DNA of 64,000 bases from Betaproteobacteria bacterium Ga0077526. GTDB lineage: Bacteria > Pseudomonadota > Gammaproteobacteria > Burkholderiales > Ga0077523. Below are positions 16,374 to 25,607 of the stretch, in pieces. Both the position numbers and the translations under genes were made by a program. The stretch covers positions 1 through 64,000 of the forward strand of contig LNDV01000034.1 in assembly GCA_001464765.1 (NCBI GenBank). Reading direction: 5' to 3'. The notes below the pieces were generated by a model that saw nothing but the letters and a program-made list of their open reading frames with translations, was not told the origin of the DNA and did no database searches. How positions within the stretch are numbered: position 1 is the first letter of the stretch; every line of letters starts with the position of its first letter.

Positions 16374-18452
16374 ATGACTTCCCCGCTGCGCGCAGCCCAT
16401 GCCCCCCGATCCATTGCCGTGATCGGCGCTTCCGAGAACCCCGACAAGATCGGCGGCCGGCCGCTCTACTACCTCGGCAAGTACGGTTTCCAGGGCAAGG
16501 TGTACGGCATCAATCCGAAGCGCACGGAGACCCAGGGATTTCCCACTTTCCCCTCACTGGACGCGCTGCCTGAGGTTCCCGAAGCGGCCATCGTCGTGGT
16601 GCCGGGCACCTCGGCCGTGACGGCGGTGGAGCAGTGTGCGAAGGCCGGGGTGAAGGTGTGCGTGGTCATGGCGTCGGGCTTCAGCGAGACCTCTTCCGAA
16701 GAAGGTCGTCTCGGCGAGCAGCGCATGCGCGAGGTCGCCCGCGCTGCCGGCATGCGTGTGATCGGCCCCAATTCCCAGGGACTCGCCAACTTCGGCACGG
16801 GGGCGGTGCTGTCTTTCTCGTCGATGTTCATCGAGATCCCGCCGATGGATGGCCCGGTCGGCATCGTGAGCCAGAGCGGCGCGATGAGCGTCGTGCCCTA
16901 CTACATGCTCCGCAAGCGCGGCATCGGTGTCCGATACGCGCACGCCACGGGCAACGACTGCGACGTGACCGTCGCGGAACTCGCCGCCGAGATGGCGACG
17001 GACCCGGAGTTGCGGGTGCTGCTGATGTATCTCGAGAGCGTGCCGAATCCGGCGCCGCTCGCCGAGGCGGCGCGCATCGCACGGGAACGGGGGCTGCCCA
17101 TCGTCGCACTCAAGTCCGGCCGCACCAGTGCCGGCCAGCAGGCGGCGAAGTCCCACACGGGCGCCCTCGCCAACGAGGATCGCGTGGTGGACGCGTTTCT
17201 CGAACGGCACGGCATCTGGCGCGCGAACGACCTGCGGGAACTCGTCCACGCAACCGAGCTGTACCTCAAGGGCTGGAAACCGTCGGGGCGCCGCCTCGTC
17301 GCGATCAGCAATTCCGGTGCGGTATGCGTGATGTCCGCCGATGCCGCGACGCGCGCCAACATGCCCATCGCTCCGCTCGCAGCGGATACGAAGGCGGAGC
17401 TCGCTTCGATCCTGCCTTCGTTCGCCACGAGCACCAACCCCATCGACATCACCGCGGCGCTGCTGACCGACAGCGGACTGTTCGGCGCGATCCTGCCCGT
17501 GGTCGCCCGTGACCCCGCTGCGGACGCTTTCCTGATCGGCATTCCGGTGGCCGGCGCTGCGTACGACGTGGAAGCCTTCGCGCGGGATACCGCGGCGTTC
17601 GCTGAGGAGACCGGCAAGCCCACGGTCGCGGCGATCACCCAGGACGAAGTGGCAGCCCCCTTCAAGGCGCGCGGCGTACCGGTCTTCCAGACGGAGGCCG
17701 AGGCGGTGTCCGCCCTGGCGCAGTTCGTCGCTCACCACGAACTCATGCGCGATGCGAAGCCGACGCTGCCCGTGCGGCCTGCCGTGGCCGGCGCCCAGCG
17801 CATGCTGAACGAAGCCGAGAGCCTGGCCCGCCTTCATGCCGCCGGCGTGCCGGTCATGCGGCACCAGCTCTGCCGGACGGCGGACGAAGCCGCCGAGGCC
17901 TTCCGCGCGCTGGGCGGCAAGGTGGTGGTGAAGGGCTGCTCGCGGGACGTCGCGCACAAGTCCGAGCTGGGACTCGTAGCGCTGGGGCTGGAGAACGAGG
18001 CTGCCGTCCGCGAGGCGTTCGGGCGGATGCGTGCCACGCTGGAGAGGCAGAAGCTCGCCTTCGACGGCGTGCTGGTCGCGGCCATGGCCAAAGGGCGGCG
18101 GGAACTGATGATCGGCGCCCACGTGGACCCCGTGTTCGGCCCGGTGGTCGTCATCGGCGACGGCGGCAAGTACGTGGAGGCGATGCCGGATTCCACGCTC
18201 CTGCTGCCGCCATTCCAGGAAGCCGACGTCGCCCGCGCTCTGGACCGTCTGCGCATCGCGCCCCTGCTGCGCGGGGTGCGCGGCGAGGCGCCCCTCGATG
18301 TCGAAGCGTTCTGCCGCGCCGCCACCGCCGTGGGCAGACTGATGGCCGCCCCGGACTGCGCGATCGTCAGCCTGGACGTGAATCCGGTCCTGGTGGGTTC
18401 GGCAGGGGAAGGCTGCCGGGCACTGGACGGCGTGGTATTCGAGAAAGCGTAG
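16374..18452 (+). CDS. ADP-forming acyl-CoA synthetase (acetate-CoA ligase family)
   Basis: 692 residues in the fused alpha-beta layout: CoA-binding Rossmann domain (about 10-130, SIAVIGASENPDKIGG), succinyl-CoA-ligase-like domains (about 150-450), and an ATP-grasp domain (about 470-692). The loop GQQAAKSHTGALA holds the His that would carry the phosphoryl group. The enzyme interconverts acyl-CoA plus ADP and phosphate with acid plus CoA and ATP; single-chain homologues also include feruloyl-CoA synthetases and protein acetyltransferases. No GNAT domain is fused here. The start is ATG 16374. The substrate is not determinable, but the nearby thiolase pair suggests acyl-CoA catabolism. Confidence 0.88.
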   Translation: MTSPLRAAHAPRSIAVIGASENPDKIGGRPLYYLGKYGFQGKVYGINPKRTETQGFPTFPSLDALPEVPEAAIVVVPGTSAVTAVEQCAKAGVKVCVVMASGFSETSSEEGRLGEQRMREVARAAGMRVIGPNSQGLANFGTGAVLSFSSMFIEIPPMDGPVGIVSQSGAMSVVPYYMLRKRGIGVRYAHATGNDCDVTVAELAAEMATDPELRVLLMYLESVPNPAPLAEAARIARERGLPIVALKSGRTSAGQQAAKSHTGALANEDRVVDAFLERHGIWRANDLRELVHATELYLKGWKPSGRRLVAISNSGAVCVMSADAATRANMPIAPLAADTKAELASILPSFATSTNPIDITAALLTDSGLFGAILPVVARDPAADAFLIGIPVAGAAYDVEAFARDTAAFAEETGKPTVAAITQDEVAAPFKARGVPVFQTEAEAVSALAQFVAHHELMRDAKPTLPVRPAVAGAQRMLNEAESLARLHAAGVPVMRHQLCRTADEAAEAFRALGGKVVVKGCSRDVAHKSELGLVALGLENEAAVREAFGRMRATLERQKLAFDGVLVAAMAKGRRELMIGAHVDPVFGPVVVIGDGGKYVEAMPDSTLLLPPFQEADVARALDRLRIAPLLRGVRGEAPLDVEAFCRAATAVGRLMAAPDCAIVSLDVNPVLVGSAGEGCRALDGVVFEKA

Positions 18453-18454
18453 CC

Positions 18455-18934
18455 TCAGCGGGCCCGCAGCCGGAGCTCCTGGCGGGTCTGCAGTACCTCG
18501 AACTGCCGCAGGAAGTTCTGCCCCAGCAGCGCGACATCCCCGAGCTCCGGGTTCACCGCCACGGCGAGGTCTCCCACGGAAAGGCAGGCGGCACTCACCC
18601 GCTGACTGCGGACGATCCGGCCTTCGATCCGCCCGGCAGCCGTTTCGAACATGGCAGGGGCACCCCCCTTCACCCCGGCGGCGCCGGCATCGGCACTGTT
18701 GATGGTGACGTAGCTGGCGCCCGTGTCCACGAGAAACCGTACCGGCGCGCCATTGACCGCGCCGTCGAGATAGAAGTGACCATCCCGGGAAGCCGGCACC
18801 ACGATCTCGGCAGGTGCCGCGCCTCCGTCGCATCCCTGGACGGCTTCCCGCCGCTGCCCCATGTACTCGAAGGCCGCATAGCCGGCGCCGATCAGGCCCA
18901 GCCAGACGACCGTGGCAATCATGTGGCCCTTCAT
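18455..18934 (-). CDS. Membrane-anchored retropepsin-like aspartic protease
   Basis: 159 residues: an N-terminal signal anchor (about 5-22) and then a single retropepsin-type domain with active-site motif FLVDTGAS (Asp70) and the later hydrophobic ALLGQNFLRQF. This fits the proteobacterial clan AA aspartic protease family, which functions as a homodimer in the periplasm. The start is ATG 18934 with AAGGGG upstream; the longer frame running into grpE is a shadow. It is divergent from grpE, and its start lies only 12 bp from the grpE heat-shock -35 element. Confidence 0.85.
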   Translation of the reverse strand: MKGHMIATVVWLGLIGAGYAAFEYMGQRREAVQGCDGGAAPAEIVVPASRDGHFYLDGAVNGAPVRFLVDTGASYVTINSADAGAAGVKGGAPAMFETAAGRIEGRIVRSQRVSAACLSVGDLAVAVNPELGDVALLGQNFLRQFEVLQTRQELRLRAR

Positions 18935-18945
18935 CGCAAAAACCC

Positions 18946-18973
18946 CTTGAAATCGACCATCCCATCCCCATGT
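18946..18973 (+). promoter_or_regulatory. Sigma-32 heat-shock promoter of grpE
   Basis: CTTGAAA (18946-18952), 13 bp, then CCCCATGT (18966-18973) is an almost exact match to the RpoH promoter consensus CTTGAAA-N13/14-CCCCATnT. Transcription would begin near 18980, about 30 nt before the grpE ATG at 19010. Confidence 0.88.
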
Positions 18974-19009
18974 GGCCTGGATTCGCATGCAATCCAGCCA
19001 GGAAATCCG

Positions 19010-19576
19010 ATGTCGGAACAGGAAGATACCTTGAATTTTTCCCAGCCCGCCGGGACGCCGTCGGCGCCCGCAGCCAACGAAGCGCCTACCGTGCCCGAGC
19101 CGGAGGTGATGCCCAGCCTGGAAGAACTCCTCCGCAAGGCTGAACTCCAGGCCCAGGAACACCACGACGCCTGGCTCCGGGCCAAGGCGGATGCCGAGAA
19201 CATCCGCAAGCGCGCCCAGGAAGACGTCACCAAGGCCCACAAGTTCGCCGTCGAGGGCTTCTCCACGGAAATGCTCGCCGTGAGGGACAGCCTCGAGGCT
19301 GCGCTGGCAACCCAGAACGTGACCATCGAGAACATGCGCAGCGGCGTCGAGATCACCCTTCGCCAGCTGAGCTCCGTGTTCGACAAGTTCTCGGTGAAGG
19401 AAGTGAGCCCCGCACCGGGCGAGAAGTTCGACCCCCACCGCCATCAGGCGATGAGCGTCATGGAATCCGACCTGCCGCCCAACTCGGTGGTGCAGGTGTT
19501 CCAGAAGGGCTATCTCCTGCATGACCGCGTGCTGCGACCGGCGATGGTGGCCGTCGCCAAGGCCAAGGGCACCTGA
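19010..19576 (+). CDS. grpE: GrpE nucleotide exchange factor
   Basis: 188 residues, the usual size. An acidic disordered N-terminus (1-45) precedes the long dimerising helix (about 45-130, with KADAENIRKRAQEDV) and the beta-wing with the family signature PPNSVVQVFQKGYLLHDRVLRPAMVAV split over residues 155-182. It releases ADP from DnaK in the cytoplasm. The start is the ATG after AGGAA; upstream in-frame sequence is a shadow of the divergent protease gene. It leads the grpE-dnaK-(S23)-dnaJ cluster under a sigma-32 promoter. Confidence 0.97.
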   Translation: MSEQEDTLNFSQPAGTPSAPAANEAPTVPEPEVMPSLEELLRKAELQAQEHHDAWLRAKADAENIRKRAQEDVTKAHKFAVEGFSTEMLAVRDSLEAALATQNVTIENMRSGVEITLRQLSSVFDKFSVKEVSPAPGEKFDPHRHQAMSVMESDLPPNSVVQVFQKGYLLHDRVLRPAMVAVAKAKGT

Positions 19577-19623
19577 CCCCGCCCTGCTCGACAGATACGG
19601 CCCAGACAAAGGGGCCGCGACGG

Positions 19624-19650
19624 GTTGAATCGACCCGCGCGGACCCAATC
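19624..19650 (+). promoter_or_regulatory. Possible second sigma-32 promoter upstream of dnaK
   Basis: GTTGAAT (19624-19630), 12 bp, ACCCAATC (19643-19650) resembles the RpoH pattern with mismatches in both boxes and a slightly short spacer. It would give dnaK its own heat-shock start within the 120-bp grpE-dnaK gap. Confidence 0.4.
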
Positions 19651-19696
19651 TAGGCCTCAACGGATTGATTCAACAACTTTGCAACGGGGAAACGTC

Positions 19697-21631
<1,935 letters not shown>

Positions 21632-21638
21632 TCGCGCC

Positions 21639-22053
21639 GGGAAGGGGGAAGGGAGAAGGGGGAAGGGTTGAAACGCAACCACCGGGATCTGCGCGTCTGG
21701 CAACAGGCGATGGCACTGGTGGAAGCGGTCTACGCCCTTTCGTCCTCCTTCCCGGTTGACGAGCGTTTCGGTCTGACGCAGCAGCTCCGCCGTGCTGCGG
21801 TCTCCGTGCCGGCGAACATTGCGGAAGGGTTTGCCCGCAACGGCAGTCGCGAGCTGATCCACTTTCTTGGCATCGCCGCAGGATCGCTTTCCGAACTCGA
21901 CACACTGCTCGAACTGTCGCAGAGACTCGGGTTCTGCACGATCGACGATGGACTCAGAACACAGGTAGATGAGGTTTCAGGCATGCTGATGGCACTCGCC
22001 GCGTCCATCCGGAAGCGGGTCTGACCCTTCCCCTTTCCCTCTTCCCCCTTCCC
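21639..22053 (+). mobile_element. Inverted-repeat-bounded S23 cassette between dnaK and dnaJ
   Basis: Two 29-bp near-perfect inverted repeats (21639-21667 and 22025-22053, 26 of 29 positions matching) of the type GGGAAGGGGGAAG... enclose one gene exactly: the left repeat ends at the base before the TTG start and the right begins right after the TGA stop. The same purine-rich repeats occur around the gene-less palindrome at 8.5-8.8 kb. I see no flanking target-site duplication or transposase, so mobility would have to be in trans or through another mechanism. Confidence 0.6.
21668..22024 (+). CDS. Four-helix-bundle protein (S23/23S-rRNA-IVS type)
   Basis: 118 residues with the family hallmarks DLRVWQQAMALVEAVY, LTQQLRRAAVSVPANIAEG and a third helix HFLGIAAGSLSELDTLLEL. 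These proteins form pentameric four-helix bundles; related ones are encoded in 23S rRNA intervening sequences or act with diversity-generating retroelements (Avd), but this copy is in neither setting. The start is TTG 21668, with the purine-rich inverted repeat acting as Shine-Dalgarno. Its basic surface suggests nucleic-acid binding. The placement, precisely between inverted repeats inside the dnaK-dnaJ operon, suggests insertion. Confidence 0.88.
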   Translation: MKRNHRDLRVWQQAMALVEAVYALSSSFPVDERFGLTQQLRRAAVSVPANIAEGFARNGSRELIHFLGIAAGSLSELDTLLELSQRLGFCTIDDGLRTQVDEVSGMLMALAASIRKRV

Positions 22054-22062
22054 TGATTTGAA

Positions 22063-23181
22063 ATGGCCAAACGCGACTACTACGAAATCCTCGGCTTGAG
22101 CCGGGACGCCTCCGACGAGGACATCAAGAAGGCGTATCGGAAGATGGCGATGAAGTTCCATCCCGACCGCAACCCGGACAGCAAGGACGCCGAGGACAAG
22201 TTCAAGGAAGCGAAGGAAGCCTACGAGATCCTGTCGGACTCGCAGAAGCGCGCCGCCTATGACTCCTACGGGCACGCCGGCGTGGATCCTTCCGCGGCGG
22301 GCGCCGGGGCGGGAGGCGCCAACTTTGCCGATGCCTTCGGAGATATCTTCGGCGAGATCTTCGGCGGCGCGGGTGGCGGGCGCCGCTCCAATGTCTATCG
22401 CGGCGCGGATCTCCGCTACAACCTCGAGATCACGCTCGAGGAAGCCGCGCGCGGCACCGAGACGCGCATCCGCATCCCGACGATGGACGAATGCGAGACG
22501 TGTCATGGCAGCGGCGCCAAGCCCGGCACGCAACCGAAGACCTGCCAGACCTGCGGCGGGCACGGCCAGGTCCGGATGCAGCAGGGCTTCTTCTCCATTC
22601 AGCAGACCTGCCCCAAGTGCCACGGCAGCGGCAAGGTCGTGAACGACCCCTGCGGCACCTGCAGCGGGGTCGGCCGGGTCAAGCGTCAGAAGACACTCTC
22701 CGTGAAGATTCCGGCGGGGGTCGACGAGGGCGATCGCATCCGACTCTCGGGCGAGGGCGAGGCCGGCGCAAACGGCGGACCGACCGGTGACCTGTACGTC
22801 GTGATCCACCTCAAGGAACACTCGGTGTTCCAGCGGGACCACAACGACCTCCACTGCGAGATGCCGATCAGCTTCACCACGGCGGCGCTCGGCGGCGAGA
22901 TCGAGATCCCCACGCTGGACGGTGCCGCGAAGATCCGCATTCCTACCGAGACACAGTCGGGCAAGGTGTTCCGGCTGCGCGGCAAGGGCATCAAGGGCGT
23001 TCGCTCCGGCACCCATGGCGACCTGCTATGCCACGTGGTGGTGGAGACACCGGTCAATCTCACGCCGCGCCAGCGGGAACTGCTCGAAGAGCTGGAAGCC
23101 ATCAACGACCGCGACGGCTCAGCCCACAACCCGCGCGCGAAGTCGTGGATGGACAAGGTCAAGGACTTCTTCGGGACCTGA
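22063..23181 (+). CDS. dnaJ: Hsp40 co-chaperone DnaJ
   Basis: 372 residues. J domain 1-70 with HPD at 33-35, a Gly/Phe-rich linker (about 75-125), four zinc-finger repeats (CETCHGSG, CQTCGGHG, CPKCHGSG, CGTCSGVG, about 146-215) and the C-terminal substrate-binding domains. It stimulates DnaK ATPase and delivers clients. ATG 22063 lies 9 bp after the right inverted repeat of the S23 cassette, so its translation signals come from pyrimidine-rich sequence with no clear Shine-Dalgarno. Confidence 0.98.
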   Translation: MAKRDYYEILGLSRDASDEDIKKAYRKMAMKFHPDRNPDSKDAEDKFKEAKEAYEILSDSQKRAAYDSYGHAGVDPSAAGAGAGGANFADAFGDIFGEIFGGAGGGRRSNVYRGADLRYNLEITLEEAARGTETRIRIPTMDECETCHGSGAKPGTQPKTCQTCGGHGQVRMQQGFFSIQQTCPKCHGSGKVVNDPCGTCSGVGRVKRQKTLSVKIPAGVDEGDRIRLSGEGEAGANGGPTGDLYVVIHLKEHSVFQRDHNDLHCEMPISFTTAALGGEIEIPTLDGAAKIRIPTETQSGKVFRLRGKGIKGVRSGTHGDLLCHVVVETPVNLTPRQRELLEELEAINDRDGSAHNPRAKSWMDKVKDFFGT

Positions 23182-23206
23182 CGCCCTTCGATTGCGCAGG
23201 TGCTAA

Positions 23207-23224
23207 GCCCGCCTCAGCGCGGGC
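23207..23224. terminator. Weak hairpin between convergent dnaJ and dauA-like genes
   Basis: GCCCGC, a 6-nt loop and GCGGGC form a 6-bp stem in the 46-bp gap. There is no T run, so intrinsic termination is uncertain. Confidence 0.35.
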
Positions 23225-23227
23225 GTA

Positions 23228-24364
23228 CTACCTGCACGATCGGAGCGTGGGCCTGTCCACGGCGAGCATCTGCGGCGTGATGCCGAAAGCCGCCAGATGC
23301 GCGGGAATCGGCTCTCCGAGCGCCAGCGCGCTGCAGATCTCTCCCATGGCAGGCGCCGTCTGGATGCCGTAGCCGCCCTGCGCGGCACACCAGAAGAATC
23401 CCGGCACCTCCGGATCGAACGCGCCCACCAGATCACCGTCGGATACGAAGGACCGCAGGCCGGCCCAGGTGTGGCGCGGACGTCGAATGCGCAGACTCGT
23501 GGCCTCCTCGATGCGCCAGATGCCGGTCGCGATGTCCTCCTCCTCCGGTTGCACGTCGTGCGGCGTCGCCGGATCTGCGTTGGCTGGTGACCCCAGCAAT
23601 TGCCCGGCATCGGGCTTGAAGTAGTACGACTCGTCCACGCCGATGACCGTGGGCCATGACTCCCACCCGGGAATCTCCGGCGGCGCGAACGTGAAGGCGC
23701 TGCGGCGTTTCGGTACGAGGCCGATCGGACGCACCCCCGCCATCCCCGCGACGACATCGCTCCAGGCACCCGCCGCGTTCACCACCGTCGCAGCAACGAT
23801 CTCCTGCCCGCCTGCGCGAACCCGCCACGTGTCCGCAACGCGTTCGATCGCCGTCACGTCCGCATCGCAGATCACGGCACCGCCCTGGGCACGGATACCC
23901 CGCAGGAAGCCCTGGTGCAGTGCATGTACATCCATGTCGGCAGCGATGGGATCGAGCACACCGCCGGCGAGCCGTTCCGGTTCGAGTACGGAGACCATCG
24001 CGAGCGCCTCCTTCGCGTCCAGACGACGCATGAGTCCGCTCTGCCGGGACAGGGTGGCGTGGAGATCGTCCAGCTCGGACTCCTGTCCGGGCGCACCGAC
24101 GAAAAGCGCCCCTCGGGGAGAGAGGATCGGTGTCACGGTGAAGCCGTCCGGCGGCGCCTCGAAGAAGGGCCGGCTCGCGACGGTAAGGGCACGCACCTGT
24201 TCGGTGCCGTAGCTCTCCGCGAAGAGCGCCGCCGAGCGGCCCGTGGTGTGATACCCGGGCTGGGACTCCCGTTCGAGGACCACGACCTTCGCCTGCCGGG
24301 ACAGGAAGTACCCCAGGGACGCGCCGGCCATGCCCGCGCCGATGATGAGAAAGTCGGTCTTCAT
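23228..24364 (-). CDS. dauA: FAD-dependent D-amino-acid (D-arginine-type) dehydrogenase
   Basis: 378 residues of the DAO flavoprotein family. The FAD dinucleotide motif GAGMAG is at 9-14, followed by VVVLERESQPGYHTTGRSAA; the C-terminal half has YYFKPDAGQLLGSPANADP and the flavin-contacting FFWCAAQGGYGIQT. These stretches closely resemble Pseudomonas DauA as I remember it, which oxidises D-arginine and other D-amino acids to 2-oxo acids and ammonia. A related glycine-oxidase-type specificity cannot be excluded. The ATG follows CTGGAGG. The divergent neighbour is an amino-acid-type solute-binding protein, which fits amino-acid uptake and catabolism. Confidence 0.78.
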   Translation of the reverse strand: MKTDFLIIGAGMAGASLGYFLSRQAKVVVLERESQPGYHTTGRSAALFAESYGTEQVRALTVASRPFFEAPPDGFTVTPILSPRGALFVGAPGQESELDDLHATLSRQSGLMRRLDAKEALAMVSVLEPERLAGGVLDPIAADMDVHALHQGFLRGIRAQGGAVICDADVTAIERVADTWRVRAGGQEIVAATVVNAAGAWSDVVAGMAGVRPIGLVPKRRSAFTFAPPEIPGWESWPTVIGVDESYYFKPDAGQLLGSPANADPATPHDVQPEEEDIATGIWRIEEATSLRIRRPRHTWAGLRSFVSDGDLVGAFDPEVPGFFWCAAQGGYGIQTAPAMGEICSALALGEPIPAHLAAFGITPQMLAVDRPTLRSCR

Positions 24365-24669
24365 GCTGCCTCCAGGGTGGATGCACGACATGCAGGGATC
24401 GCCCGGCGCGGCGCGTCTGCGGCGAAAGCTGCTGACGACCCTCACCCGCAATAGCCGCGCCCGGGCTCCCGCCTCGTATCGGGACAAACTCTCGAACCGC
24501 CGGGAATCGCCCCACCGGGCTTGTGTCCGGGCTGCCGGAATACTAACGTCCGCCGTCTTGCCAGCCACGGCTCCGTTTTTCCCGCCTGCACCGGGAACGG
24601 GCTCCCCCGGCCCGGGTCGAAACGGGGCGTTCCCGTTGCATCTCCAATAACACAGAGGTTCCCGTCACC
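24365..24669. other. Divergent intergenic region with leader hairpin
   Basis: 305 bp between the dehydrogenase (minus) and the binding-protein gene (plus), with no open frame that looks coding. Just upstream of the plus-strand gene, CGGGAACG (about 24592-24599) pairs with CGTTCCCG (about 24628-24635), and CCGGCCCGGG lies in the loop, giving a GC-rich leader structure about 35 bp before the ATG. A function in attenuation or mRNA stability is possible but unsupported beyond the structure. Confidence 0.4.
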
Positions 24670-25605
24670 ATGATCTCCGCCGTTTCCGTTCGTTCCCCGC
24701 TGGCGGCCGTCGCGCTGGCTGCCGTCTTCGCGGCACTGGCGCCCCAGGCGCAGGCCCAGACCACCACGGCCGACCCGTTCAAGGATCCCCGCTACATGAG
24801 CGGCCACCGGGACATCGCGCCGGCCGCGATCCCCGAGGAACTGCAGAACGTGGATGCCCTCACCCGGGTCAGCGCCATGAAGCGGATCATCGCCTGCGGC
24901 GACCCCTATGCCTTCCCCTATACGGAGATCACCGACGTCGCCCGCGGCTTCGACGTGGATCTCCTCAAGGCCATCGCCGAATCCGAAGGCTGGGAAGCGC
25001 AGTTCGTCTGGGTCAACACGGCCAACCGCGGCGGACTGAACCGCGCCTTCCGCACCACCATCAAGAAGGGCGTGTGCGACGTGTTCCTGGGCCTGGGTAC
25101 CGGCGGGCTGGAAGATGTGCTGGAGCGCTCCAAGCTGAAGCTCATGGCACCCACGTTCGGCGTGCACTACGTGTTCGCGACCTTCAAGGACGAACTGCGC
25201 TCGAAGTCGCTGGAGCAGCTGAAGGGCGCGAAGATCCGCGCGGGCGCCACCTACTTCACGCCCACCGAAAACATCCTGGAGCGCTATAACATCGAGCACG
25301 AGACCTTCCCCCAGGCGCGCCGTGCGATCGCGGCGATGCACGAAGGTACCGTGGACGTCGTGCTGATCCCGTCCACAAGCATGGCCGACGCGAAGCGCGA
25401 CTTCCCCGACCGAAAGCTCCTCGTGATCGAGTCCATCGAGCCGAAGGACGCCCTGCAGTGGAACAACACCTGGGCGACGCAAGGCAAGGAGAAGGAACTG
25501 CGATCGTTTCTCGAGCAGCGGATCGCCCGCATGACTGCAGACGGCAAGGTGCAGGAGATCCTCGGGCGCTACGGGATTCCATACTTCCCGCCGGTCGGCA
25601 ACTGA
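24670..25605 (+). CDS. Periplasmic amino-acid-type solute-binding protein
   Basis: 311 residues with a signal peptide cleaved near residue 30 (PQAQAQ). The SBP_bac_3-like domain has ACGDPYAFPYTE, FDVDLLKAIAESEGW, and a second lobe with LEQLKGAKIRAGATYFTPTE. Such proteins capture polar amino acids or related solutes for ABC importers or feed periplasmic enzymes. No permease or ATPase gene is adjacent, so it is an orphan subunit. The divergent DauA-like dehydrogenase suggests D- or basic amino acids, by context only. Confidence 0.8.
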   Translation: MISAVSVRSPLAAVALAAVFAALAPQAQAQTTTADPFKDPRYMSGHRDIAPAAIPEELQNVDALTRVSAMKRIIACGDPYAFPYTEITDVARGFDVDLLKAIAESEGWEAQFVWVNTANRGGLNRAFRTTIKKGVCDVFLGLGTGGLEDVLERSKLKLMAPTFGVHYVFATFKDELRSKSLEQLKGAKIRAGATYFTPTENILERYNIEHETFPQARRAIAAMHEGTVDVVLIPSTSMADAKRDFPDRKLLVIESIEPKDALQWNNTWATQGKEKELRSFLEQRIARMTADGKVQEILGRYGIPYFPPVGN

Positions 25606-25607
25606 CG

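Noticed and set aside
16554..18992. 812-codon minus-strand frame through the acyl-CoA synthetase
   Set aside because: Composition typical of antisense GC-rich DNA, and it runs in the wrong frame through both the synthetase and the protease gene.
24670..25605. MxaJ/XoxJ-type methanol dehydrogenase accessory protein
   Set aside because: It has the same periplasmic fold, but no methanol dehydrogenase or cytochrome gene is nearby and diagnostic motifs are not seen.
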